64,000 bases of DNA from Pelobates cultripes (taxonomy: Eukaryota; Chordata; Amphibia; Anura; Pelobatidae). The notes beneath the pieces were generated by a model that saw nothing but the letters and a program-made list of their open reading frames with translations, made no database searches and was not told the origin of the DNA. The position numbers and the translations under genes are program-made. Below are positions 11,853 through 22,775 of the stretch, in pieces. How positions within the stretch are numbered: position 1 is the first letter of the stretch; each line of letters starts with the position of its first letter. Location of the stretch: positions 70,426,742 to 70,490,741 of the forward strand of contig OW240924.1 of NCBI GenBank assembly GCA_933207985.1, read 5' to 3'.

Positions 11853-13296
11853 TATATAGTAATAAATGAAAAACTAGGATCACTAGGAGTTGTCCAGGTC
11901 AGAGCCAACATACCCCGAGGCCAGCCAGAGCGTCCTGTAGAACTAAGTAGGATTCTATCACTGGTAATTGTCTGAAGCCAACAGGATTAGTTTTGTTCAC
12001 TAAACTATAAATTGCAGTCTATTGATATTGAAAGGGCAACATTCAAGCTAAGCTGTTAAAATAAATGAAATGGACATTTTTTTCCAGATCAGCCTTTAAC
12101 CTGAATTTAGTTATTTGGACAAAAAAGTGTGCATGCAATCTCCAGCTCTGCCAGTTTTCATTGGTTCCATTCTAATCCTTGCAATGTGCTTTCATTGTCA
12201 CCTGTAACCATACATACATTGGCAGGTCAGTGGTTAAAGAAGATCTGGAGTAGTTTTTAGGGGTTTTGCATTGTCCACCAAGTCCCTGCAAATATACATC
12301 GTTTTACCCATGATAATTAACCTCCTTGTTTATTGTAATCCAGATTGATACATTCATAATTCTGATCAAGCCTTGTTATGTTACTGTTTTTTAATTTAAG
12401 ATTTCTGGATCCTGACTTGTGTGTTTTCTGTAATCCTGCCATACTCGACTTGACTGTTACTTGTTTCCAGGTATGAATTAGTAAGCCCCTCCTATGAGGT
12501 GTCAATATTTCATAAGACCTAGAAAAGTGGAACTTGGCATGTGATAAATGGCTAGATTTTGTAGAACTCCAACTGTCATGATGCTATGCCATTCTAAAGG
12601 ATACCAGAACATCATGGCAGTTGTACTTCTACAATATCTGGGAATATCCTATCCTACTCAAAAGTCTAGTCATATTTCTTACAATTCCTTTTCTTTCATT
12701 TTATTTATGAAGCTAGTATGTTTCAAAGTCAGCTACCAGGTCATCACAGAAATTAATCATGACACAATCACAATATGACTTCCAAGTGTAGCTCCTTGTT
12801 TTAGCTATACCAATTCTTATGCCATTTAACTACCAACTGTCAGCCTATCACAGTGCCCATTGCAGATATGAATCCGTATGGCTAGAAGAAAATGTGTAAT
12901 CTCTGCTTTAGACATACCTCCAGTTGGGCTGGGGTATGAGTGGCCAGGGATCCTTATTTATAGTGTAAAATTGCTTGAAAACGGTTTAACACTGAATGGA
13001 GGATCAGTGCCGGAGGACTTCAGACACTATAATTAATTCAATGAGATGAACGGGTTATAGTACCTTCAGTGACCTGTTAAGAAAAATTAGTTTAAAATTG
13101 AATTTTATAGTCCATCAAAACATTAAACGTAATTTTACATTAAGATTATAAACGCTTTCTAATCAAAAATTATCTGTTTATATAAAATTGTTCTAGTGAT
13201 AACCAGGTGTTAACAAAGTTGCTAATTTCATTACTTTTGTTTCAATACAGCCAGTAAGGTACACAAAACTCCAACTATGACCCTTATACAGAAGAG
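11853..13296. other. Unannotated DNA
   Basis: Apart from the small palindromic MITE at 12552-12642, no gene or repeat family was recognised. Confidence 0.4.
12552..12642. repeat. Small palindromic MITE
   Basis: The left arm (TTGTAGAACTCCAACTGTCA, then TGATG) and right arm (CATCATGGCAGTTGTACTTC, then TACAA) are near reverse complements around a short centre. This matches the general shape of a common frog hairpin repeat (GTAGAACTACAACTCCCATG type). Target duplications were not resolved. Confidence 0.6.
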
Positions 13297-13384
13297 AAAA
13301 CACCAGGTATGGTAATATTCAAAACACCAGGTATGGTAATATTCAAAATACCAGCTATGGTAATATTCACATATGGTAAGATTC
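13297..13384. repeat. 24-bp tandem repeat, about 3.6 units
   Basis: Units start at 13297, 13321 and 13345 with consensus AAAACACCAGGTATGGTAAT followed by ATTC. A partial fourth unit (ACATATGGTAAGATTC) follows at 13369. Confidence 0.93.
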
Positions 13385-13619
13385 AATGGACCTTAATGAA
13401 CTCCTCCTTCCTAAAGATGTGTACCTGCTTTTAATATCAGAACTGTGAATTTTCACAATATAAGTGACGTTTCGGTGAATAGAAGCGACTTTAAATCATA
13501 GTGTATTAAACGCTTTATGTGTTGCTGTTAACCAATGTTTGAGAAGAATATGATTATTTTGTGACTCATCTTGTGAATTGTACATTCAAAGGCTTTCCAT
13601 GTAACAAGTCAAAACAAGT

Positions 13620-13793
13620 TTTTTCCAAAAACAACCAAAATATATATTTTCAGTTATTATAAGATTTTATAACCAATGTTAACACAATATACACTGATCA
13701 GCCACAACATTTAAACCATGTGCCTAATATTATGTAAGTCTACCTTATGCGGCTAAAACAGCTCTGATGCGTCGAGGCATAGACTCCACAAGA
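13620..13793 (+). repeat. 174-bp inverted repeat, arm 1 (Tc1 end plus flank)
   Basis: This arm contains 70 bases of flanking DNA (13620-13689), the TA target site and the first about 100 bases of the Tc1-like element. Its exact reverse complement is at 17201-17374; I compared them base by base and saw no mismatch. See findings. Confidence 0.97.
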
Positions 13794-14323
13794 CCTCTGA
13801 ATCCTATGATATCTTGCACCAAGACATTAGCTGCAGATACTTTAAGTCCTGCAAGGACTATGGATTGGATTAATTGTTCCAGCACTTCAAACAGATGCTT
13901 GTTTTGGATTGGGATGTGTGGATTTGGAGGTCAAGGCAACACCTTGAACTCTTTGTCATATTTCTCACACCATTTCTGAACAATTTTTGCAGTATGCCAG
14001 GGTGCATTATCTTGCCTAAAGAGGCCACTGCCATCAGTGAATAACATTGGCACGAAGGTGTAAGTGGTCTGCAACAATCTCTAGATAGGTGGTACGTTTC
14101 AAAGTTACATTCACATGAATGCTGGGACCCAAGTTTTCCCAGCACAACAACATTGCCCAGAGCACAACACTGCCTCAGCTGGTCTACCTTCTTCCCATAG
14201 TGCGTCCTGCTGCCATCTCATCCCCAGGTAAACCATGCATACTGGCCATCCACCTGATCTAAAATAAAATGTGATTAATCTGATCAGGAAACCTTCTTTC
14301 ATTTCTGCATGGTCCAGTTCTGA

Positions 14324-14373
14324 TATAAAAAAAAAACAATAGGGGTGTATCTGCTAAGGAGAATAAGAAGAAA
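14324..14373. other. 50-bp micro-insertion with 13-bp direct repeats
   Basis: Within the Tc1 copy, GGTCCAGTTCTGA occurs at 14311-14323 and again at 14374-14386. The 50 bp between them begin with a TATA and an A10 run and end AATAAGAAGAAA. The homologous Tc1 copy at 4331-5345 has GTTCCAGTTCTGA once, so the segment was added to this copy. Confidence 0.85.
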
Positions 14374-14989
14374 GGTCCAGTTCTGACACTCATGTCCACA
14401 TCTAAGGTGCTTCAGCAGTGGACATAGGTCATCATGGGAACTCTGAAAGGTTTGCGGCTCTGCAATCCCATATGCAGCAAACTGTGATGTGTGTTCTGAC
14501 ACCTTTCTACTATGGTCAGCATTATGTTTTTCAGCTCTTTGAGCTACAGCAGTTCTTCTGTGTGATTGGACTAAAAGGTCTACCTTTTGCTTCCCATGTG
14601 CATCAATGAACCTTGGTTCACCATGTGTCCTTCAGGGCCGGCCTTAGGGGTGTGCGAGTTGTGCGGTCGCACAGGGCGCCATGGAGCAGGGGGCGCCATG
14701 TGGCCCACACAGCTCGCACACTCTCCTAGTGACAGCCTGTGAGGGAGAGCTCAGAGCTCTCCCCTAATACAGCCTACGCTGTGTAGCCTGGCTGCGCTCC
14801 TCCCCCCGCCTCTTAACTCTGCCCTCACTGATAGTCCCCAGGCTCCCCACTCGGGTCTATCAGTAAGGACAAAGGGGGCCGGGTTAAGCAGGGATCAGAG
14901 GCGGAGCTACATGCAAGTGGGGCGGAGCTACATGCAAGACGGGCGGAGCTACATGCAAGTGGGGCGGAACCCTCTGGCTGGTAAGTTAA

Positions 14990-15510
14990 GGCAGTTCCTG
15001 CTCCCCCACCTAGCCCAACTGTGCCCCCTGCCCCCCCACCTAGCCCAACTGTACCCCCTGCCCCCCACCCAGCCCAACTGTGCCCCCTGCCCCCCACCTA
15101 GCCCAACTGTGCCCCCTGCCCCCCCACCCAGTCCAACTGTGCAGCTGCCCCCACCCAGCCCAACTGTGCCCCTGGCCCCCCCAGCCCATCTGTGCCCCCT
15201 GCCCCCCCCCAACTGGCCTGCCCAACTTTTGCCCCTGCCCCCCACCCAGCCCAACTGTGCCCCATGCCCACCCACCTAGCCCAGCTGTGCCCCCTGCCCC
15301 CCCCACCTAGGCCAACTGTGCCCCCCCACCTAGCCTAACTGTGCCCCTACCCACCCACCTAGCCTAACTGTGCCCCCTGCTTCCCCACCTAGCCTTACTG
15401 TGCCCCCTACCCCCACGTAGCCTAACTGTAACTGTGCCCCCTGCCCCCCTAGCCTAACTGTACCCCTGCTCCCCCGCTACCCACAGTGCCCTCTGCTCCC
15501 CCACCTACCC
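14990..15510. repeat. C-rich minisatellite A, about 29-bp unit
   Basis: Many degenerate copies of CCCACCTAGCCCAACTGTGC followed by a CCCCTGCC-type run. The plus strand is nearly devoid of G outside TGTG. The minus strand therefore has runs of three to seven G at short spacing. Confidence 0.93.
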
Positions 15511-16215
15511 ACTGTGCCCCAGCTACCTACTGTGCCCCTGCTCCCGAACTACACATTGTGCTCCTGCTTACCCACTGTGCCCCTTGCTTCCCCAGCTAGC
15601 ACTACTGTGCCCTCTCTCCCCCAGCTACCTTCTGTGCCCCTGCTCCCCCCCTTCCCACTCTGCCTCTGCCCCCCAGTTACCCACTGTGCCCCTGCTCTCC
15701 TACCTACTACTACACTACCCCTGCTCCCCCACTGTGCCCCCTGCTCCCCCACCCACCACTACACTACCTCTGCTCCCCCACCTACCACCACTGTGTCCCT
15801 GCTCCCCAACCTACTAATACACTACCCTTGCTCCTCCACCTACCACCACTGTGCCACCTGGTCCCCCACCTACCACCACTGTACCCCCTGCTCCACCAGC
15901 TACCACCACTGTCCCCCAGCTACCACTGTGTCCTTGCTTTCCCAGCTACCCACTGTGCCCCCTGCTCCCCCTGCTCCCCACCTACCACTACACTACCTAT
16001 GCTCCCCCACCTACCACTACTGTGCCCCTGCTCCCCAACCTACCACCACTGTACCCCTTGCTCCACCAGCTACCACCACTGTGCCCCCAGCTACAACCAC
16101 TGTGCCCCCTGCTCCCCCACCTACCACCACTGTGCCCCCTGCTCCCCCACCTACCACTATACTACCGCTGCTCCCCCACCCTCCTCCACTATTCCTCCTG
16201 CTCCCCACCTACCAG
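15511..16215. repeat. C-rich minisatellite B, about 30-bp unit
   Basis: Degenerate copies of CCCACCTACCACCACTGTGC followed by a CCCCTGCT-type run. It is clearly related to minisatellite A next to it, with ACCACC replacing GCCCAA. The two blocks read as one array with drift along its length. Confidence 0.9.
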
Positions 16216-17200
16216 TACACGACCTCTGCTCTTCATATCAGCACACATATCACACATCCAATACACACATGTCACACACAGTCAATACAACAATTACAAA
16301 TATTACACACAGCAACACATAGCATTCATATCACACACAGCCATCACTCCTATCACAAACAGACACCACACACTACATCATATTATTATGAGATTTATTA
16401 CAGCAGAGCTCTCTCATACAAAATGCAATATGTAGCTGTCCTCCGAGCTCCAGCCAATCAGAACGTTGCCACAGATTACTACAGGAAAGCTCTGACACTA
16501 AGTGCCTGAGCTCACAAGACAGTTACTTATGGTTTTGCACCCGGTGGAGGCGCCGACCAGATTCCCAGCATACTGGATCACCAGAGTTCAGCATGCCCAC
16601 CTCCCTGCAAGGTAATAACAGGGAAGGGGGAATCATTTTTGTTTTTGAATAATTATTAAATGAATAAATCCTATATACAAACACTACACACCTATTGACA
16701 TACACTGTACATGGATAAAGGGGTATGAAGAGGGAGGGGGGCGCTGTAAAGATTTTTCGCACAGGGCGCCTTCAGGCCTAAGGCCGACCCTGGTGTCCTT
16801 CCACCACTTGTGGTAAGTACTAACCACTGCATGCTGGGAGAACCCCAAAATAAGCTGTTTTGGATATTCTCAGACCACATTGTCTAGCTATCACTATTTG
16901 GCCCTTGTCAAAGTCACTCAGATCTTTTTGCTAGCCTATTTCCAATGCTTCTAACACGTGAAATTCAAGAACTGACTGTTTAGTGGTTTCTATACCACCC
17001 CTTGACAGATGCCACTGAATCAGTATAATAAATGTTATTCACCTCACCTGGTTTAAATGCTGTGGCTGATCAGTGTATATATATTCTAATAAATAAGAAA
17101 TGATAAGAGGTAATAGTCAAGAATTCTGTAATTTACAGACTCTCTATGCAAATCAAGATCAGGAGAAGAAATACCACAAAAATCTAGCTTTTTAAATTCC

Positions 17201-17374
17201 TCTTGTGGAGTCTATGCCTCGACGCATCAGAGCTGTTTTAGCCGCATAAGGTAGACTTACATAATATTAGGCACATGGTTTAAATGTTGTGGCTGATCAG
17301 TGTATATTGTGTTAACATTGGTTATAAAATCTTATAATAACTGAAAATATATATTTTGGTTGTTTTTGGAAAAA
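17201..17374 (-). repeat. 174-bp inverted repeat, arm 2
   Basis: Exact reverse complement of 13620-13793. It begins inside the Tc1 sequence, runs out through the transposon end and the TA, and continues 70 bases into the original left flank. It lies about 125 bp beyond the right end of the element, so it is not the element's own terminal repeat. Confidence 0.97.
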
Positions 17375-19865
17375 GAGTGCAACCACAAAATGTGGAGGGT
17401 ACCTCAAATTTGGTCAGAACTAGACATCAATCCCCTCAAAACTAGCAGAAGCTGTGGATCCCAATCTCCAAGCATCAGACCTGGAAAATCTTCATAAACC
17501 ATCTCTAATCATGATTAGCATAGAAATAACACACAATATAGAATGAGAGTAGTCTACTAAACTTGACTGCCTTTTGGGTCTCTGAAGAGGTACAAGTCTC
17601 CCAACTTTTTCCACATCTAGGAAAACCATGATACTGCCCCAGGCATAGTTGGGAGGTATATAATAACAATTGTCCAATAATAACAATTGCTCTTAAGAAT
17701 ATTTTTGTTGAACTTAAACTTTATGAGATCAATGTTTTGATTTTAAATCCTACAGAACACAGCTGTTCATTTCTTCTTTTAAGCAAATACTACCATTTTC
17801 TCCCCTATGTTGAGGGTACAGACTTAACCACCAGATTATTATTTTTTTTATTTTTTTTTACTGTTCCTAAGCTTTCCGGTAATATTTAATCACATTGTAG
17901 TGGATTAAAAACCCCTTTTAAATCTTCCGTGATATGCGTTTGATGTGTCTCTTAATAAATGAAACATTAAGACCTACTTTAAAAATCTGTTCAGTTGCTT
18001 AGGGGAACATATTCATACATCAGCCCAGTCTTTCAAGTTCCAAAGTGCAATTTACCGGGCTCAACTAAACCAAATGTCATACCTTTAATTTAGCAAAAAG
18101 TTATGTACAAGTCTATTATTGTAATAATCACAGGAGATGGGAGATTTCACGGGGGTACTGCATACTGCACTGCAGGAGACCGTTTTATAGATTTTAAAAT
18201 TCTCCCTCTCTGCGCAGCCTTCATTCTAAATAACACAGTGCTAAATATGTCACATTTTAAAGTGCTTCTGGCATGCAAATGATCCTTTTTTTTCTTGGAA
18301 AAATGCTTTTAAATACGACGTGTGCTCACTTTTTGGGAAACTCTTAAGTACATTAAATTTCATTGTCGCACAGAACCATGCTGAGCAAGTATTCATATGG
18401 ATTAATTTGTCTGTCTTACATAGTATTATGCATCTATATATCTGCTTATATCTATATCTTTCTCTATAATATAGATATATAGACAGACACGTAGATAGAA
18501 CCAAAAGAAGTTGCATAAAAATGTACTTTTACACATTTAACAGTAACAATCTAATTAACATGAATATATTATTACTTCACTTCTTTTGATTAAACATGCT
18601 GCTCCTCCTGTGATTTCAGATCCCAGACAGAATATAAGAATAGTATATGGTACAAAATACATGTTTCCTTAGTCATTTGAAAAATTGTATACATAATTAG
18701 ATGGGGAATACAAACTTCCATTCTTTTAAATCTAGTCTTTTAAAAAAAAATTTTACAGAATTAATTTCACCAGAAAGAAGTCGTGGGAAAAATATTTTAA
18801 AGATTTTTATTTTTATTTGTCATGGATCTAAAACTTTCGTTTGGACATGACATAGTCAAAAGAATAATACAATACATAAATAAAAATTGGCGATACTTTT
18901 AAAATAAAACTCACACTACTTTTTACACTATTGCAATTTCATCCCTTATTAAGTATTGAAAGATGCCGACATGTAGATAATGATAAATACAGGTGATGCA
19001 CTATAGATATGCATATATTCTAAAAAATCTGCACCCGAGGATATAGATTTGTTCAAAGACATGGTGCTTAAAACAGTCGAAATTACCGCAAGGGGAAAGA
19101 ATAGCACTTAAAAAGAAATAGAACTCAAATAAAAACCAGTTTCCAATTAAAACATCCACCAGGTCCAGATGAACATTTCAACTGAAAATTGAAAGGATGA
19201 CCAAAAATAAAATTTGAATTTCATTTTTAATGCTATCCTCTTCTATCAAAGGCTTAAGTGACCTTTAATATTGAATAAGAGTAGATTCTTACTGTTCTGA
19301 GGAAGAATTGCTCTAGTGACTATAAGAAATATTTGTCTCTTTTGTGCCAGAATCTGACTTGTGTGTACTAGGGGACTTTGTATGGCCATCAAAAAGCATT
19401 ATGGCCCCACGCCTGTGTATTTTATCATATTATCCATTTAACAGTGTGGCCTCTAAGCCTCAGCTTCTTAATGTATCTTATTAAAACCATTTATTTAACA
19501 AAAACAAAAATATATATATTTAACACTTGTCCTATTGTGCATAATATAGTTAGTGACCATGCTAAATGACAAACCGCTACTTAAATAGTGACTATACCAC
19601 TATTTCTATTTAAGTCGTTGTTTGTCTCCCAAGTTAAAAATTAGTGTAGCGTACTGTGTCTGGCAGTGGTGGCTGTAACACAATATGGTCATGTGGTGGA
19701 AATGAATACCCATATTTGCTTGCAGAAGTAGGTGATTTTAAGCAGCCTTGTAAAATATGAAACCATAGTTTTGTGTGTGCAATGTTCCTTAATCTGTATT
19801 TTGTTAAATTCCAAAGCATTTTTTAAAAAGAGGGCTATATCTATGTATCTGTTGGTATCTTTATC
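17375..19865. other. Unannotated AT-rich DNA
   Basis: No gene or repeat family recognised. A short TATATC/GATATA-rich stretch lies at about 18430-18485. Open frames are at most 88 codons, with no family features. Confidence 0.4.
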
Positions 19866-20960
19866 TCAAGAAGGCAGAGACCACCAGCATCGAGGCAATG
19901 CTTATGGAAGCGCGGCTGCATTGGGTATGGCATGTCTCCAGGATGGAAGACCATCGCCTACCTAGGATTGTAAGAGATATGGAGGTCTATGCTAATAATA
20001 GAGTAAGAAAGATTCCTGGTAGAAAAATAAGAGATCAGAGCCAACAAAGACAGCAACATAAACAAAGCAAAGAATGGTTTGAAAACAAAAGTAACAGGAA
20101 CCACAATAGGAATAATTTAAAAAAAGGCTATGTTCCTAAAACTACTCCCCCAAATCCAAAATGGAAACCAAAGGAAGACGACTCAGAATATAATAACAAA
20201 AAGAATGAAAGAGTCCACCACAAGATAGATCCACTAAATCTAGAAATCCCACAATAATATCCCCAAGAATTCTATCAAAATCAAGGAAGTAAACCGTGAA
20301 AGTAGGAGACAGGGAGATAGAAGATAGATCTTTCCAAATCTCCCGTAGAAATAGATTTGAACTATTAAGAAGTAAAAGAGGAGTGGAGTTTGTTTAGAGG
20401 AAGATGGAGGAGAAGGGAAGAAACATACAAAATTCCCATAAAAAGACACAGAATATCAAAAGAGGAACAAGAGGAAGGAGACATAAATCAAGAAAGGAAA
20501 AAACTAATAATGAGATAAGGATTTTTAACATGTCCAAAATTGTATCCCCTACACAAGAAAAGGTTTTAACTTAGGTAAATAATTTGTTTACCTAAGGTTG
20601 TGCTGTATGGTAAACTCGCCACTAGATACCACAACAGAGGACCATCATGGAAGAGGTACAAGGACTCTTTGAAGAAATAACTTCATGCCTGTCACATTGA
20701 CCATCATCATTGGTCTGCTCAAACCTCCAAAAAGGAGGCTTGGAGACACCATTCATAAGGCTGTCTCCTCCATCGATAACGCACTCAGGGCAGATATTGA
20801 GGATAAAAAGAAACAGAGGAAGGACCATGACATTGTGGCATCAACATCAGAGCAGATTTTCCCCTGCAGCTGCTGCGGCCGGATCTGCATGTCCCGCATT
20901 GGCCTCGTCAACCACCAGCGTGTCTGCAGCAGACATGGACAACCCACTTCCTAAATCTTC
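19866..20960 (+). pseudogene. LINE polyprotein C-terminus, interrupted
   Basis: Two pieces of the same reverse-transcriptase-type polyprotein tail. The left piece (19866-19971) reads TTSIEAMLMEARLHW...SRMEDHRLPRIV, the conserved region after the RT domain. The right piece (20590-20954) continues with a YGKL/RGPSWKRYKDSL stretch. It ends in a cysteine-rich finger, CSCCGRICMSRIGLVNHQRVC-like in pattern (about 20860-20927), typical of the end of some vertebrate and invertebrate LINE proteins. Frames shift at least twice, and the pieces are separated by a 617-bp insertion. The LINE clade was not determined. Confidence in the LINE tail is high. Confidence 0.82.
19972..20588 (+). mobile_element. 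617-bp insertion, possibly a Penelope-like fragment
   Basis: It splits the LINE tail. Flanks carry an imperfect 13-bp duplication, TACCTAGGATTGT (19959-19971) and TACCTAAGGTTGT (20589-20601). It encodes a K/N/Q-rich segment open to 20257, then basic stretches. Near 20520-20575 is IFNMSK...TQEKVL, which resembles the NLS...L...GL motif preceding the RT domain in Penelope-like elements. That match is weak and from memory. The right edge has a 10-bp inverted repeat, CTTAGGTAAA / TTTACCTAAG (20570-20596). Confidence 0.45.
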
Positions 20961-22483
20961 ATTTATAAAGTCAAGCCAAACTAAACATATCTTCAGGGGA
21001 CAGATTCTGTCACCATAAATGTGTTTATCTCTGGCAATTGATTGATCATTTTACTATAGATGTCAATGGGAAAATTGCATTTTGAACATCAGAAATAAAA
21101 TAATCTCAGGTTTCAGAATATAGCCTGACGAGTGGAACACGAAGCTAGATGATAATTTCTCTCTCATTTGTTTTTGATATTGTTTCATGTTTTACTTTAT
21201 TCATCTCCACTTTATAATTTATACCCACCTTTTAGATCTCAACACTAATTTTTCTTTCCATTATTCGGCCATTTAATTATGTGATTCTTTGTATCTTGGC
21301 ACAGGCACACCTGGCCAAAAGTTAAGTTCGCTGAATATATAATCACTCTGACTAGAGCCAGTTTAGCATTCACTGAGCTTCCTCCAAACAGCTTTTCAGC
21401 ACACATAGCCATATACAACAGTTATATTTATATACCTGGTCTCAGTGTCATTATTTATTAACTTTCTATGGCTATTAATTACACTATAGTATTTCTTTAT
21501 CATCAGACTGCTGTGTGTTTTTCCTGATCTACTCGTTGCAATGCTGTTGTCTGCTTTCATATGTCTGTTTGTGTGATTTTGTTTTGTGATTTTGACTTTG
21601 GGCACTGATACACATTCCTATATATACTAGCTGGTGTGCCGGATCTTGTATCGCATTTAAATATTATTATTTATATTAAAAGATTTTTCAATATTATTTA
21701 TATTAAAAGATTATTCAATAATCTTTTATTTAAAAATTTTCTTTACAGTAAAATAACATATATGAATTTTAAATAACATTGCATTAGATCTATATGTAAG
21801 TATAATTTGTTGAGTTACATCATTTCAAAAAAACTCATATTGTATATATCAACACCTATTATTCAAGCATGTAAATATTAATGGTACCCTACCTGCATCT
21901 GAACTGCTGTTTTTTTGTATTGATCATTTGTGATTGTAATTTGTATATATTTTATGAGGGTAATTCTATGGATCTATATCATATCCTCTAGGAAAGGGAC
22001 ACCTTGTAAGGTGCATATCTTACATACCAGCTTGTGTTCTACATTCATGATCAGCTAAAACTCAACTCAGCTCTAACTCAAGTAGAAGGTAGATCCTCAT
22101 CTCGACCACAGAATGCTATTACCTGCATTGGGGTTCTGCATCCATAACCCATGCCCACAAAAAAAAAGTCCAAACTCGGAAATAAGAAACAAAAATCACT
22201 ACCTTAAAAGAGATTTACTAAAAATCACTGGCTAGTGCTGCTCTTTGAATAGAGGCACCTCCAGACCAATGGATGGCTCTTTTTAATAACTTTATTATAA
22301 CACTATATATTCACCGATAATGAGTTCGTTTTCAACATCTGCATAGACATCAGGTATAGTAAATATTGAAAATTGGCTCTAGTTGATTATTTCCGTGGAC
22401 AAAAAATATCCATTAATTGCAAACATTCGTAACACTCGTCTTGCTTTATTACTGCACTTTTCCTTAAATCCTTTTGGTATCTG
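20961..22483. other. Unannotated AT-rich DNA with a small A/T repeat
   Basis: No gene recognised. At about 21664-21735 the word TATTATTTATATTAAAAGAT is repeated twice about 27 bp apart, followed by an imperfect palindrome (AGATTATTCAATAATCTTTT). Confidence 0.45.
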
Positions 22484-22775
22484 GTCAACACCATGCCCAT
22501 GAGGGTTAAGGCAGTGCTGGAAAATAATGGTGAAGACACAAAATATTGACACTTTGGACACAATTTGCACATTTCCACTTAGGGGTGTACTTTTGTTGCC
22601 AACGTTTAAGACATTAATGGCTGTGTGTTGAGTTATTTTGAGGGGACAGCAAATTTACACTGTTATACAGGCTGTACACTTACTACTCAGTAATTTCTTC
22701 AGTGTTGTCACATGAAAAGATATAATAAAATATTTACACAAATGTGAGGAGTGTACTCACTTTTGTGAGATACTT
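22484..22775 (+). mobile_element. 3' end of a second Tc1-like transposon family
   Basis: It ends with GTGTACTCACTTTTGTGAGA then TACT, the terminal repeat of a Tc1 family common in fish and frogs. The inner copy of the same word (GGGGTGTACTTTTGTTGCC) is at 22580-22600. The left part (22484-22546) encodes the last residues of the transposase in the plus frame: VNTMPMRVKAVLENNG and a few more. The rest of the transposase is missing, so this is a 5'-truncated remnant of about 290 bp. Confidence 0.85.

Larger units (their letters stand above)
14633..16792. mobile_element. Non-autonomous hAT element (hAT-2)
   Basis: The ends CAGGGCCGGCCTTAGG and CCTAAGGCCGACCCTG form an imperfect 16-bp inverted repeat. 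They are flanked by an exact 8-bp target duplication GTGTCCTT (14625-14632 and 16793-16800). There is no transposase. A second inverted motif near both ends reads CGCACAGGGCGCC. The interior is dominated by C-rich minisatellite DNA (about 14990-16215), then a CA-rich stretch and about 400 bp of unique DNA. It is the same family as the end fragment at 52015-52283. Long proline-rich open frames in it are repeat artefacts. Confidence 0.93.
13692..17075 (-). mobile_element. Tc1/mariner element with decayed transposase, split by hAT-2
   Basis: The terminal repeats CACTGATCAGCCACA... and ...TGTGGCTGATCAGTG are flanked by TA (13690-13691 and 17076-17077). On the minus strand a Tc1 transposase is visible in pieces: N-terminal DNA-binding parts at about 17000-16800 and 14620-14440, then catalytic-core pieces at about 14200-13850, including LGKIMHPGILQKLFRNGVRN in place of the usual QQDN segment. 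The third acidic residue of the DDE triad appears changed to lysine (IQNKHLFEVLEQ, about 13905-13870). Without the hAT-2 insertion and its duplicated 8 bp the element is about 1216 bp, a normal Tc1 length. Stops and frameshifts make it inactive. Confidence 0.88.

Noticed and set aside
11341..11883. A 180-codon minus-strand open frame
   Set aside because: It crosses the end of hAT-1, its target duplication and the gypsy LTR remnant, and has low-complexity P/A/R-rich content.
14825..15306. Glycine-rich open frames on the minus strand
   Set aside because: Reverse-strand translation of the same minisatellite.
15514..16509. A 331-codon open frame, the longest outside pol, plus overlapping frames of 164 and 194 codons
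   Set aside because: All are threonine/proline/leucine-rich translations of the C-rich minisatellite in hAT-2. Three frames are open at once because the plus strand lacks G and A combinations that form stops.
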